This document shows, piece by piece, positions 24,001 to 27,799 of a stretch of DNA of 64,000 nucleotides (its first letter is position 1; each line of letters opens with the position of its first letter). The stretch comes from Enoplosus armatus (taxonomy: Eukaryota; Chordata; Actinopteri; Centrarchiformes; Enoplosidae). The stretch spans positions 21,294,774 through 21,358,773 of the forward strand of contig NC_092195.1 in the NCBI RefSeq assembly GCF_043641665.1. Reading direction: 5' to 3'. The notes under the pieces are model-generated. The model was not told where the DNA came from. It ran no database searches and saw only the letters and a list, made by a program, of their open reading frames with translations. The translations under genes were made by a program, and so were the position numbers.

Positions 24001-25688
24001 CAGAAACAACTACAGCTGTGCCAATAACAACAACAGCTGTTCCAACAACCACAGCTCCCCAAGCTACAACCACAGGTCCCCAAGCTACAACCACAGTGGC
24101 CCAGACAACAACCACACTTGCCCCAACAACAGCAGGTGCCCCAACAACAGCTGCTCCAACAACCACCGAGCCCCAAGCTACAACCACAGTGACTTCTCCA
24201 AAAACAACTACAGCTGTGCCAACAACAACATCTGCAGCAACAACAACCACAGCTGCACCAACTACAACCACAGGTTCCCTTAAAACAACCACGGTGGCCC
24301 AGACAACAACAGGTGCCCCAACAACAGTTGCTCCAGCAACCACAGCTCCCCAAGCTACAACCACAGTGGCCGGAACAACAGCTGCCACAACAGTAACGTC
24401 TCCAGAAAAAACTACATCTGTGCCGACAACAACAACAGCTGCAGCAACAACAACTGCAACTGCAGCAAAAACAACCATAGGTACCCCAATGACCACAGCT
24501 CCCCAAGCTACAAGGAGAAGGTTCCCAAAAACAACCACAGTAGCTGAGAAAACAACCAAAGTTGCCCCAAAAACAACCACAGCTGTGCCAACAATAACAA
24601 CAGGTGCGCCAACAAAAGCTGCTCCGACAACAACAACATCTATAGGAACAACAACAGCTGCTCCAACAGCTACAGCTGCCCAGACTACAACAACGGTGGC
24701 CCCAACAGCAACGACAGTTGTGCCAACAACAACCGCAGCTGCTCCATCAACTCCATCTGCAGTGACAACAACCACAGCTGTGACAACAAAACCTGACCCA
24801 ACTATGACGACAGTGTCCGCAACAACAACAGCTGTTCCAACCACAACTCCAGATGCAGCAACCACAAAGACTGCTGCCCCAACGACAGTTGCACCCACAG
24901 CTCCCCAAGCTAAAACCACAGGTGCCCCAAAAACAACCATAGTGGCCCAGACAATAACCACAGTTGCCGCAACTATTACATCTCAAAAAACAACTACAGC
25001 TGTGCCAACAACATCTACAGCTGCTCCAACATCTACAGTTGCCCAGACTACAACCATGGTGGCCCCAACAACAACGGTTGTGCAAACAAGAAGCGCAGCT
25101 GCTCCAACAACCACAGCTGCAGCAACAATTACCACAGCTGCCCAAACTACAACCACAGTTGCACCAGCAACAACAGCTCCCCCAAGTACAACCACAGTGT
25201 CTGCAACAACAACAGCTGCCCCAGTAACAGCTGCGCCAACAACCACAGCATCTCCACCTACAACAACATCTGCTGAATCAACATCCGCAGCTGCTCAAAG
25301 AACAACCGCAGCTGCCCCAACAACTACCACAGCCATGCAAACAACAATCACAGCTGCTCCAACGACAGCTGCCCCAACTACAACGACACGTGCTGACACA
25401 ACAACCACAGCTGTGCCAAGAACAACCACAGCTGCAGTAACAACATCCACAGCTGCTCCAACAACCACAGCTGTGCCAACAACAATGACAGTTGCAGCAA
25501 CAACGACAACTACCCCAACAACCACAGCTGCTCTAACAACAACTACAGCTGTGTCAGTAGTGGAAGAAACAGTAGCAGCAGCTACAGCAGCAGCACCAGA
25601 GCCCACAACTGTTGCCTCCTCTGCAGTCATCAACAAAACAAGTTTCCTTTTCGTCATAGCAGTTGTGACAGCAGTTTTTTGGAATTAA
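1..25688 (+). CDS. Giant Thr/Pro/Ala-rich mucin-like surface protein, 5' end outside window
   Basis: One frame is open from the window edge to TAA at 25686-25688, giving at least 8561 codons with no intron. The first ATG at position 3 is not a start: MAQTTTGAS recurs inside the array after TTTT, so the gene continues to the left. Almost the whole protein is mucin-type repeat: runs of Thr separated by VAQ, VAP, GAS, AAP, APQA and AGSP. This is dense potential O-glycosylation sequence. I see no cysteine and no SEA, EGF, von Willebrand or cystine-knot region, unlike gel-forming or classical transmembrane mucins. The last ~700 codons are less regular, and the C-terminus is a GPI-type signal. The likely role is a very long, heavily glycosylated cell-surface filament on an epithelium (inference). 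A smaller paralogue lies 4.5 kb downstream. The mucin-like class is secure; no orthologue can be named. Confidence 0.88.
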   Translation, partial: MAQTTTGASTTTAPKATTTGATQTTTVAQTTTTVSPTTTTIAPTTTAHQATSTVAKTTTGASTKGAPTTTAPQATTTVAPQTKKVALTTTGSSTTAAPTTAGSPTTTTVAQATTTVSPTTTTIAASTTSPQATTTGAPKTTTVAQATTTAAPTTTTVAQTSTGASTTTAPQATTTGSPQTTTVAQTTTTVSPTTTTKTPTTTAPQAATTLAQTTTGASTTAAPTTTAPQAATTLAQTTTGASTTAAPTTAGSPKTTTVAQATSTVSPTTTTIAAITTNPQATTTGAPKTTTVAQTTTTVAPTTTTVSQTTTGASTTAAPTTAPQATTTGATQTTTGAQTTTTVSPTTTTVATTTTAPHATTAGSPTTTRVAQATSTVAPTTTTVAQTTTGALTTTAPQATTTGAPQTTTVAQTTTTVSPTTTTTAPTTTAPQATTTVAQTTTGASTTAAPTTAPQATTTGATQTTTGAQTTTTVSPTTTTVAATTTAPHATTAGSPTTTTVAQATTTVAPQTTTVAQATTTVAPTTTTVDLTTTGASTTAAPTTAGSPTTTRVAQATTTVASTTTTMAQTTTGASTTTAPKATTTGATQTTTVAQATTTLASTTTTMAQTTTGASTTTAPKATTTGATQTTTVAQTTTTVSPTTTTIAPTTTAHQATSTVAKTTTGASTKGAPTTTAPQATTTVAPQTKKVALTTTGSSTTAAPTTAGSPTTTTVAQATTTVSPTTTTIAASTTSPQATTTGAPKTTTVAQATTTAAPTTTTVAQTSTGASTTTAPQATTTGSPQTTTVAQTTTTVSPTTTTKTPTTTAPQAATTLAQTTTGASTTAAPTTTAPQAATTLAQTTTGASTTAAPTTAGSPKTTTVAQATSTVSPTTTTIAAITTNPQATTTGAPKTTTVAQTTTTVAPTTTTVSQTTTGASTTVAPTTAPQATTTGATQTTTGAQTTTTVSPTTTTVATTTTAPHATTAGSPTTTRVAQATSTVAPTTTTVAQTTTGALTTTAPQATTTGAPQTTTVAQTTTTVSPTTTTTAPTTTAPQATTTVAQTTTGASTTAAPTTAPQATTTGATQTTTGAQTTTTVSPTTTTVAATTTAPHATTAGSPTTTTVAQATTTVAPQTTTVAQATTTVAPTTTTVDLTTTGASTTAAPTTAGSPTTTRVAQATTTVASTTTTMAQTTTGASTTTAPKATTTGATQTTTVAQATTTLASTTTTMAQTTTGASTTTAPKATTTGATQTTTVAQTTTTVSPTTTTIAPTTTAHQATSTVAKTTTGASTKAAPTTTAPQATTTVAPQTKKVALTTTGSSTTAAPTTAGSPTTTTVAQATTTVSPTTTTIAASTTSPQATTTGAPKTTTVAQATTTAAPTTTTVAQTSTGASTTTAPQATTTGSPQTTKVAQTTTTVSPTTTTKTPTTTAPQDATTVAQTTTGASTTAAPTTTALQATTRVAPQTKKVALTTTGSSTTAAPTTAGSPTTTTVAQATSTVAQATTTVAKATTTVALTTTGASTTAAATTTAPQATTTGATQTTTVAQTTTTVSPTTTTIAATTTAPHATTAGSPTTTTVAQATTTVSPTTTTIAPTTTAPQATTTVAQATSTVSPTTTTIAAITTNPQATTTGAPKTTTVAQTTTTVAPTTTTVSQTTTGGSTTAAPTTAPQATTTGATQTTTGTQTTTTVSPTTTTVATTTTAPHATTAGSPTTTRVAQATSTVAPTTTTVAQTTTGALTTTAPQATTTVAQTTTGASTTAAPTTAPQATTTGATQTTTGAQTTTTVSPTTTTVAATTTAPHATTAGSPTTTTVAQATTTVAPQTTTVAQATTTVAPTTTTVDLTTTGASTTAAPTTAGSPTTTRVAQAKTTVASTTTTMAQTTTGASTTTAPKATTTGATQTTTVAQATTTLASTTTTMAQTTTGASTTTAPKAKTTGATQTTTVAQTTTTVSPTTTTIAPTTTAHQATSTVAKTTTGASTKAAPTTTAPHATTTVAPQTKKVALTTTAAPTTAGSPTTTTVAQATTTVSPTTTTIAASTTSPQATTTGAPKTTTVAQATTTAAPTTTTVAQTSTGASTTTAPQATTTGSPQTTKVAQTTTTVSPTTTTIAPTTTAHQATSTVAKTTTGASTKAAPTTTAPQATTTVAPQTKKVALTTTGSSTTAAPTTAGSPTTTTIAASTTSPQATTTGAPKTTTVAETTTTVAPTTTTVAQTTTGASTTAAPTTAPQATTTGATQTTTGAQTTTTVSPTTTTVAATTTAPHATTAGFPTTTTVAQATTTVAPQTTTVAQATTTVAPTTTTVDLTTTGASTTAAPTTAGSPTTTRVAQATTTVASTTTTMAQTTTGASTTTAPKATTTGATQTTTVAQATTTLASTTTTMAQTTTGASTTTAPKATTTGATQKTTVAQTTTTVSPTTTTIAPTTTAHQATSTVAKTTTGASTKAAPTTTAPQATTTVAPQTKKVALTTTGSSTTPAPTTAGSPTTTTVAQATTTVSPTTTTIAASTTSPQATTTGAPKTTTVAQATTTAAPTTTTVAQTSTGASTKTAPQATTTGSPQTTKVAQTTTTVSPTTTTKTPTTTAPQDATTVAQTTTGASTTAAPTTTALQATTRVAPQTKKVALTTTGSSTTAAPTTAGSPTTTTVAQATSTVAQATTTVAKTTTTVALTTTGASTTAAATTTAPQATTTGATQTTTVAQTTTTVSPTTTTIAATTTAPHATTAGSPTTTTVAQATTTVSPTTTTIAPTTTAPQATTTVAQATSTVSPTTTTIAAITTNPQATTTGAPKTTTVAQTTTTVAPTTTTVSQTTTGASTTAAPTTAPQATTTGATQTTTGAQTTTTVSPTTTTVATTTTAPHATTAGSATTTRVAQATSTVAPTTTTVAQTTTGALTTTAPQATTTGAPQTTTVAQTTTTVSPTTTTTAPTTTAPQATTTVAQTTTGASTTAAPTTAPQATTTGATQTTTGAQTTTTVSPTTTTVAATTTAPHATTAGSPTTTTVSQATTTVAPQTTTVAQATTTVAPTTTTVDLTTTGASTTAAPTTAGSPTTTTVAQATTTVASTTTTMAQTTTGASTTTAPKATTTGATQTTTVAQATTTLASTTTTMAQTTTGASTTTAPKATTTGATQTTTVAQTTTTVSPTTTTIAPTTTAHQATSTVAKTTTGASTKAAPTTTAPQATTTVAPQTKKVALTTTGSSTTAAPTTAGSPTTTTVAQATTTVSPTTTTIAASTTSPQATTTGAPKTTTVAQATTTAAPTTTTVAQTSTGASTTTAPQATTTGSPQTTKVAETTTTVSPTTTTKTPTTTAPQDATTVAQTTTGASTTAAPTTTALQATTRVAPQTKKVALTTTGSSTTAAPTTAGSPTTTTVAQATSTVAQATTTLAKTTTTVALTTTGASTTAAATTTAPQATTTGATQTTTVAQTTTTVSPTTTTIAATTTAPHATTAGSPTTTTVSQATTTVSPTTTTIAPTTTAPQATNTVAQATSTVSPTTTTIAAITTNPQATTTGAPKTTTVAQTTTTVAPTTTTVSQTTTGASTTAAPTTAPQATTTGATQTTTGAQTTTTVSPTTTTVAATTTAPHATTAGSPTTTTVAQATSTVAPTTTTVAQTTTGALTTTAPQATTTGAPQTTTVAQTTTTVSPTTTTTAATTTAPQATTTVAQTTTGASTTAAPTTAPQATTTGATQTTTGAQTTTTVSPTTTTVAATTTAPHATTAGSPTTTTVAQATTTVAPQTTTVAQATTTVAPTTTTVDLTTTGASTTAAPTTAGSPTTTRVAQATTTVASTTTTMAQTTTGASTTTAPKATTTGATQTTTVAQATTTLASTITTMAQTTTGASTTTAPKATTTGATQTTTVAQTTTTVSPTTTTIAPTTTAHQATSTVAKTTTGASTKAAPTTTAPQATTTVAPQTKKVALTTTGSSTTAAPTTAGSPTTTTVAQATTTVSPTTTTIAASTTSPQATTTGAPKTTTVAQATTTAAPTTTTVAQTSTGASTTTAPQATTTGSPTTTTGAPKTTTVAQTTTTVAPTTTTVSQTTTGASTTAAPTTTAPQATTTGATQTTTVAQTTTTVSPTTTTVAATTTAPHATTAGSPTTTTVAQATSTVAPTTTTIAPTTTAPQATTTVAQATTTVSPTTTTVAATTTAPHATTAGSPTTTTVAQATTTVAPQTTTVAQATTTVAPTTTTVDLTTTGASTTADPTTAGSPTTTTVAQTTTTVAPTTTTVSQTTTGASTTVAPTTAPQATTTGATQTTTGAQTTTTVSPTTTTVAATTTAPHATTAGSRTTTTEAQATSTVAPTTTTIAPTTTAHQATSTVAKTTTGASTKAAPTTTAPQATTTVAPQTKKVALTTTGSSTTAAPTTAGSPTTTTVAQATSTVAQATTTVAKTTTTVALTTTGASTTAAPTTTAPQATTTGATQTTTVAQTTTTVSPTTTTIAATTTAPHATTAGSPTTTTVAQATTTVSPTTTTIAPTTTAPQATTTVAQATTAVAPTSTTVALTTTGASTTAAPTTAGSPKTTTVAQATSTVSPTTTTIDAITTNPQATTTGAPKTTTVAQTTTTVAPTTTTVSQTTTGASTTAAPTTAPQATTTGATQTTTGAQTTTTVSPTTTTVAATTTAPHATTAGSPTTTTEAQATSTVAPTTTTVAQTTTGALTTTAPQATTTGAPQTTTVAQTTTTVSPTTTTTAPTTTALQATTTVAQTTTGASTTAAPATTAPQAKTTVAPQTTIVAQATTTVSPTTTTVALTTTGASTTAAPTTAGSPTTTTVAQATTTVSPTTTTIAASTTSPQATTTVAPKTTTVAQKTTTFSPTTTKDAPTTTGAPTTAAPKTTAPQTTTTVAATTTAVTTTTSPKTTTAVPTTTSPATTTTAAPTTTTLAATTTAATTTTSPKTTTAVPTSTTVAPTSTAPQVTTTVAQTTTTVAPKNTTIAAITTAPPATTTGDPKTTTVAQATTTVAPTTTTVAQTTTGASTTTAPQATTTGAPQTTTVAQTTTTVSPIITKIAQTTTAPQAITTVAQTTTVASTTAAPTTTAPQATTTVAPQTTTVAQATTTVAPTTTTVDLTTTGSPTTTTVAQATTTVSPTTTTIAASTSPQATTTVVPKTTTVAQKTTTFSPTTTKDAPTTTGAPTTAAPKTTAPQITTTMAATTAVSTSSPKTTTAVPTTTSIVTTTTAAPTTTTVAATTTAVTTTTSPKTTTAVPTTTSPETTTAPQATTTVAQTTTGASTTAAPTTTTARQATTTGAPQTTPVAQTTTTVSPTTTTVAAITTAPQATTTGVPKTTTVAQATTTVAPTTTTVALTTTGASTTAAPTTAGSPTTTTVAQATTTVSPTITTIAAITTNPQATTTGAPKTTTVAQTTTTVAQTTTTVSQTTTGASTTAAPTTTAPQATTTGATQTTTGAQTTTTVSPTTTTVAATTTAPHATTAGSPTTTTVAQTTKGALTTTAPQATTTGAPQTTTVAQTTTTVSPTTTTTAPTTTAPQATTTVAQTTTGASTTAAPTTAPQATTTGATQTTTGAQTTTTVSPTTTTVAATTTAPHATTAGSPTTTTVAQATTTVAPQTTTVAPATTTVAPTTTTVDLTTTSASTTAAPTTAGSPTTTTVAQATTTVASTTTTIAQTTTGASTTTAPKATTTGATQTTTVAQATTTLASTTTTMAQTTTGASTTTAPKATTTGATQTTTVAQTTTTVSPTTTTIAPTTTAHQATSTVAKTTTGASTKAAPTTTAPQATTTVAPQTKKVALTTTGSSTTAAPTTAGSPTTTTVAQATTTVSPTTTTIAASTTSPQATTTGAPKTTTVAQATTTAAPTTTTVAQTSIGASTTTAPQATTSGSPQTTTVAQTTTTVSPTTTTKTPTTTAPQAATTVAQTTTGASTTAAPTTTALQATTRLAPQTKKVALTTTGSSTTAAPTTAGSPTTTTVAQATSTVAQATTTLAKTTTTVALTTTGASTTAAPTTTAPQATTTGATQTTTVAQTTTTVSPTTTTIAATTTAPHATTEGSPTTTTVAQATTTVSPTTTTIAPTTTAPQATTTVAQATTAVAQTTTTVALTTTGASTTAAPTTAGSPKTTTVAQATSTVSPTTTTIAAITTNPQATTTGAPKTTTVAQTTTTVAQTTTTVAQTTTGASTTAAPTTAPQATTTGATQTTTGAQTTTTVSPTTTTVATTTTAPHATTAGSPTTTTVAQATTTVSPTTTTIAASTTSPQATTTVAPTTTTVAQATSTVSPTTTTVAAITTAPQGTTTGAPKTTTVAPQTKKVALTTTGSSTTAAPTTAGSPTTTTVAQETSTVAQATTTVSPTTTTIAPTTTAPQATTTVAQATTAVAPTTTTVALTTTVASTTAAPTTAGSPKTTTVAQATSTVSPTTTTIAAMTTNPQATTTGAPKTTTVAQTTTTVAPTTTTVSQTTTGASTTAAPTTTAPQATTTGATQTTTVAQTTTTVSPTTTTVAATTTAPHATTAGSPTTTTVAQATSTVAPTTTTVAQTTTGALTTTAPQATTTGAPQTTTVAQTTTTVSPTTTTTAPTTTAPQATTTVAQTTTGASTTAAPTTTAPQAKTTVAPQTTIVAQATTTVSPTTTTVALTTTGASTTAAPTTAGSPTTTTVAQATTTVSPTTTTIAASTTSPQATTTVAPKTTTVAQKTTTFSPTTTKDAPTTTGAPTTAAPKTTAPQTTTTVAATTTAVTTTTSPKTTTAVPTTTSPATITTAAPTTTTLATTTTAATTTTSPERTTAPQATTTVAQTTTGASTTAAPTTTARQATTRGAPQTTTVAQKTTTVAPTTTTVALTTTGASTTTAPQATNTGAPQTTTGAPQTTTVAQTTTTVDAITTAPQATTTGSPSTTTVSQTTTGASTTATPTTTAPQATTTGATQTTTVAQTTTTVSPTTTTVAATTTAPHATTAGSPKTTTVAQATTTVSPTTTTIAPTTTAPQATTTVAQATTTVAPTTTTVALTTTGASATAAPTTAGSSKTTTVAQATSTVSPTTTTIAAITTNPQATTTGAPKTTTVAQTTTTVAPTTTTVSQTTTGASTTAAPTTTAPQTTTTGATQKTTGAQTTTTVSPTTTTVAATTTAPHATTAGSPTTTTVAQATSTVAPTTTTVAQTTTGALTTTAPQATTTSAPQTTTVAQATTTVSPTTTTIAPTKKAPQATTTVAQTTTGASTTAAPTTTAPQATTTGAPKTTTVAQATTTAAPTTTTVAQTTTGASTTTAPQAATTGAPQTTTVVQARSTVSPTTTTIAPTTKAPQATTTVAQTTTGASTTAAPTTTAPQATTTGAPKTITVAQARSTVSPTTTTIAPTTKAPQATTTVAQTTTGASTKAAPTTTFPQATTTVAPQTKKVALTTTGASTTAAPTTTAPQATTMSAPKTTTVAQKTTTVSPTTTTVAATTTAPQTTIRGAPKTTTVAQATTTVAPTTTTVALTTTGASTTAAPTIAGSPTTTTVAQTTTTVAPTTTTVAQTTTGATVSPTTTAPQATTTVAPTTTTVALITTGASTTAAPTTAGSHTTTTVAQATTTVAPTTTTVAQTTTGASTTAAPTTTAPQATTTGAPQTTTVAQVTTTVALTTTTVALTTTGASTTAAKTTAGSPTTTTVAQATTTVAAITTAPQATTTGAPKTTTVSQPTTTVAPTTTTVALTTTGASTTATPTTAGSPTTTTVAQATTTVSPTTTTVTAITTAPQATTTGAPKTITVAQASTTVAPTTTTVALTTTGASTTVAPTTTAPQATTTVAPTTTTVALTTTAAPTTAGSPTTNTVAQATTTVAPTTTTVAQTTTGGSTTADPTTTAPQATTMGAPKTTTVAQTTTTIFPTTNGAPTTAAPKTIATQATTTVSATTSGATETTSPKTTAAVSTAISVATTTTSAPTTAAQITMRPVLTTTTTTVALTTTGAPTTTAPTTTAPQAKTTGARKTTTVAPTTATPTTTTTSTAVPKTTTVVPTTTTAALTSTAAKTTTMVAQTTTSAPSTSVSAITGAPTTAAPATTAPQTTTTKTATTAASTTTTSPETTTAVPITTTAVPTTTAPQATTTGPQATTTVAQTTTTLAPTTAGAPTTAAPTTTEPQATTTVTSPKTTTAVPTTTSAATTTTAAPTTTTGSLKTTTVAQTTTGAPTTVAPATTAPQATTTVAGTTAATTVTSPEKTTSVPTTTTAAATTTATAAKTTIGTPMTTAPQATRRRFPKTTTVAEKTTKVAPKTTTAVPTITTGAPTKAAPTTTTSIGTTTAAPTATAAQTTTTVAPTATTVVPTTTAAAPSTPSAVTTTTAVTTKPDPTMTTVSATTTAVPTTTPDAATTKTAAPTTVAPTAPQAKTTGAPKTTIVAQTITTVAATITSQKTTTAVPTTSTAAPTSTVAQTTTMVAPTTTVVQTRSAAAPTTTAAATITTAAQTTTTVAPATTAPPSTTTVSATTTAAPVTAAPTTTASPPTTTSAESTSAAAQRTTAAAPTTTTAMQTTITAAPTTAAPTTTTRADTTTTAVPRTTTAAVTTSTAAPTTTAVPTTMTVAATTTTTPTTTAALTTTTAVSVVEETVAAATAAAPEPTTVASSAVINKTSFLFVIAVVTAVFWN
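3..3638 (+). repeat. Two near-identical 1818-bp (606-codon) higher-order units
   Basis: The block beginning ATGGCCCAGACAACAACAGG at position 3 starts again at 1821 and 3639, exactly 1818 bp apart. By eye I found two substitutions between units 1 and 2: C952/T2770, changing Ala to Val, and G1781/C3599, silent. Such similarity over 1.8 kb indicates very recent duplication, gene conversion, or an assembly duplication. Confidence 0.85.
3639..11459 (+). repeat. Further higher-order units of 692, 463, 726 and 726 codons
   Basis: The same anchor (ACAATGGCCCAGACAACAAC, after a Leu-Ala-Ser-Thr segment) recurs at 3639, 5715, 7104, 9282 and 11460. The spacings are 2076, 1389, 2178 and 2178 bp, all multiples of three. 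The two 726-codon units differ at roughly a dozen residues by eye (for example Pro/Ala near 7387 and Lys/Thr near 7174). They are therefore older than the 606-codon pair. The 463-codon unit is an internally deleted version, joining the AAPTTAGSP motif directly to TTTTIAAS near 6470. Confidence 0.8.
11460..23400 (+). repeat. Irregular part of the mucin array
   Basis: The same short motifs continue, but the higher-order order is shuffled. The next anchor copy is only at 16953, 5493 bp on. A segment around 13.6-14.65 kb reappears around 19.1-20.16 kb at an offset of about 5.51 kb. Unit boundaries are blurred by many in-frame deletions and joins. Confidence 0.7.
14350..14700 (+). repeat. Distinct TTFSPTTTKDAP module, first of three copies
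   Basis: This module encodes TTFSPTTTKDAPTTTGAP followed by AAPKTTAPQ and then runs of TTSPKTTTAVPTTTSP. It differs from the surrounding VAQ/GAS repeats. Copies lie near 15255-15610 and 19870-20175. Similar SPKTTTAVP segments recur in the unique-looking C-terminal zone (23.4-24.4 kb), suggesting the copies derive from an array edge. Confidence 0.7.
23400..25560 (+). repeat. Degenerate C-terminal mucin zone
   Basis: The frame remains Thr/Ala/Pro-rich, but higher-order periodicity fades. Motifs such as TTTAVPTTT, TTAAPTTT and SPETTTAVP vary from copy to copy. Arg, Lys and Glu appear more often (for example RRRFPKTTTVAEKTTK near 24500). Decay at an array edge is expected when homogenisation acts mainly in the centre. 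Confidence 0.65.
25614..25688 (+). other. GPI-attachment signal at the C-terminus of the giant mucin
   Basis: The last residues run Ala-Ser-Ser-Ala (candidate omega site, SSA codons 25617-25625), then the spacer VINKTS, then the hydrophobic stretch FLFVIAVVTAVFW, then one Asn and the stop. The absence of a basic cytoplasmic tail favours GPI attachment over a transmembrane anchor. This is sequence layout only, not a prediction score. Confidence 0.65.
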
Positions 25689-26090
25689 GAACTCAACAGG
25701 AAGTAGGGCCAATACCAGCAACTTCTGACACTATATACACTATATACTTTATGTAAAGAGACTATTTTAATCATTTATCATATCTGTACCTTTGGAGATT
25801 GTTAATTTGAACACTGCTCTTAATACCCTCACAGAATCAATCAATATCATGGTGGCAATGACATGAACAGCTATTATTAGTAATGTAATCAATTTATTTA
25901 TGATGATTTATGATTTATCTATTGTGAGGCCATAGTTTGGTGGTTTGGTATATGTTGATATGTATGGTATGCATTTCTGCTTTTCAGTCCACTGGATGAA
26001 AATGCTGAGGAATATACTGCAATAACTGTGCATGTTAAGGTTCATCTATTTAAAGTATTAAAGCATCACATGCAAAGACCCTGCGTGTAC
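25689..26090 (+). other. 3' untranslated region of the giant mucin gene
   Basis: AT-rich sequence without repeats follows the stop. Its end is inferred from the ATTAAA signal at 26057 and the T/GT-rich stretch just after it (TGTACTTTTGTTTTT). Confidence 0.5.
26057..26062 (+). terminator. Polyadenylation signal ATTAAA of the giant mucin gene
   Basis: ATTAAA lies 369 bp past the stop, with a T/GT-rich downstream element about 25-40 bp later. I see no AATAAA between the stop codon and this site. Confidence 0.5.
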
Positions 26091-26479
26091 TTTTGTTTTT
26101 ATTCATGATACAGCATCGTACTGGTATTTTGTTTGACTGCTTGTGTCTGGTAAGGCCATGTTGACTCGGCATCTATTGTGTGACATGAAAACAAACTCCA
26201 TCATTATAGCCATAAATCTCCCACATGCACCCCCATAATACACCAGAAAGCATAGCACAAAATAGCACAATAAACAACAAAATATTATCTGAAAAAAAAA
26301 CAAAAAACAATTTCCAATGTTATAGCGCACAGCTGTGGGATGTCTGTCTGACAGAACCACAACAGCTAACTTTATGGCGTCATAATTTCCAGTGATGACA
26401 TGTAGTATCACATAATATTACTTAATCTTATTATATATCAGTCTGGTGTATTCTATTTACATATACTAGCCTTGCTGAC
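26091..26479. other. Intergenic, nothing recognised
   Basis: AT-rich sequence. The short minus-strand frame across 26103-26411 has no protein-like character and ends in an A/T-rich tract. Confidence 0.4.
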
Positions 26480-26670
26480 TTTGCTGCTACCAATCACACC
26501 ACTGTCATCTTTGCCTCGTAATTTTGTCTTTATTTTCTCTCATAGCTTCTATTTTTACTTCTATTCTTATTTTAGTTTTATGTACCTTTTATTATTTATT
26601 TTTTTACTTTCTCTATTTATTTGTACTGCTGCAATGCAGTATTTTCCCTTTGGGGATCAATAAAACTTAC
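26480..26670 (+). mobile_element. Retroposon 3'-tail-like fragment
   Basis: A T-rich stretch ends in a block reading CCCTTTGGGGATCAATAAAA (26645-26665). It resembles the tails of non-LTR retroposons that recur through teleost genomes (recalled pattern). No reverse transcriptase sequence remains. The family is not assigned. Confidence 0.4.
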
Positions 26671-27647
26671 CCTGTGTTATATGCAGATTATGTCACTCCA
26701 CTGCCATATACCACTCCCCGGCAGCCTATTAACAATTATTTACTGACATATGTCGTTGCTGAGTTTGGTGAATGAACTCCAAAGACTAGGTGCTGGTCAT
26801 GCCAGTGATATGTGTTGAAGAGTAGATGACCACCAAGTTCCAGTGATTTTTGGAGCTCAGTGTGCAGCCATCTTCTCTTCAATATACAGTATGTGTCTGC
26901 TCTGTTCCACATGAGAATAGTATGTCACTGTTGTACCATGGCAGATACAATCTTCCATTATTATGTTATGGCATTAGCTACAAGTTTTATTGTGTTTTAT
27001 GTGGTACACAGCAGCGGCATATCATAGTCAGCAGTGACAGACCACTCAGAGTGACACACCTTTAGCCGAGTTATGATCCCAGCGCTGCTGGAACATGTTG
27101 ACACTAAGTAGAAAAAGGAAATACAAAAGATTGCCATACAAGAGTTCTCCTGAACTATTTTGCTTGTCTGTTTTCTCATTCACACACTGTAAGTGGCTTT
27201 GGCAGTCGTTGTACAACTTGGTTTTTACTTGTTAAGCAGGATATGTCAAGAACTTAAGAGCTACTCAACACTTCATTGAAATCTGGTTGAGGATTGGGCC
27301 ATCAGCCAAGGAACAAGTGATTTGTGTTTGGTGAAGAGCCAAGAATGTTATAAAGTGTTTCCTATTGTCCTATTGAACAAAAATGTTAAAAATGTACAGG
27401 TAGTCCATGTTTATCAGTCTTTTATTTTGATACAGATCTTGATGTGAAATTAAACACGGGGCATTGAGCACGGGGACACTGTCATGTTGAAACAGGAAAG
27501 AGACACACAAACGAACAAAAGTACACCACAGTGTACAGGACATTGTTTGCTTTGCACTTAACCAGACAAATGCAAATGTGATATTAGGTATGCAAATACA
27601 AAATAATGACAAAAACAGATACTTAGCTCTCTGACTCAAATAATAGC
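26671..27647. other. Intergenic, nothing recognised
   Basis: No exon-like frame, repeat array or RNA gene was seen. Short open frames here are what AT-rich sequence gives by chance. Confidence 0.4.
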
Positions 27648-27706
27648 GTGCCTCCCATGTATTATTACACACGGGAAGGTCATTTATTATTATACATGGG
27701 AGGCAC
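27648..27706. repeat. Perfect 14-bp inverted repeat with 31-bp loop
   Basis: GTGCCTCCCATGTA (27648-27661) and TACATGGGAGGCAC (27693-27706) are exact reverse complements. The loop contains similar AT triplets. It may be the terminus of a small element or a transcribed hairpin. Confidence 0.6.
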
Positions 27707-27715
27707 AATCTGTTG

Positions 27716-27799
27716 TGAGACTGGGATGGGCTCCATTCTAACCAGCTCCAACCCCTGAACAGGATAAACTGGTATAGATAATGCAAAGGTAGATGGACG
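27716..27799 (+). mobile_element. RTE/Rex-like retroposon tail fragment
   Basis: The stretch GGGATGGGCTCC, then ACCCCTGAACAGGATAAACT, then GGTATAGATAATG resembles a tail motif recalled from many teleost retroposons. Only about 85 bp is left and the clade assignment is tentative. Confidence 0.4.

Noticed and set aside
242..25657. Dozens of minus-strand frames rich in Val/Ala and other-frame plus-strand frames rich in Gln/Pro/Leu across the mucin array
   Set aside because: They repeat with exactly the same spacing as the higher-order units and exist because the repeat lacks stops in several frames. Only the Thr-rich frame is continuous for 25.7 kb and ends in a membrane-anchor signal.
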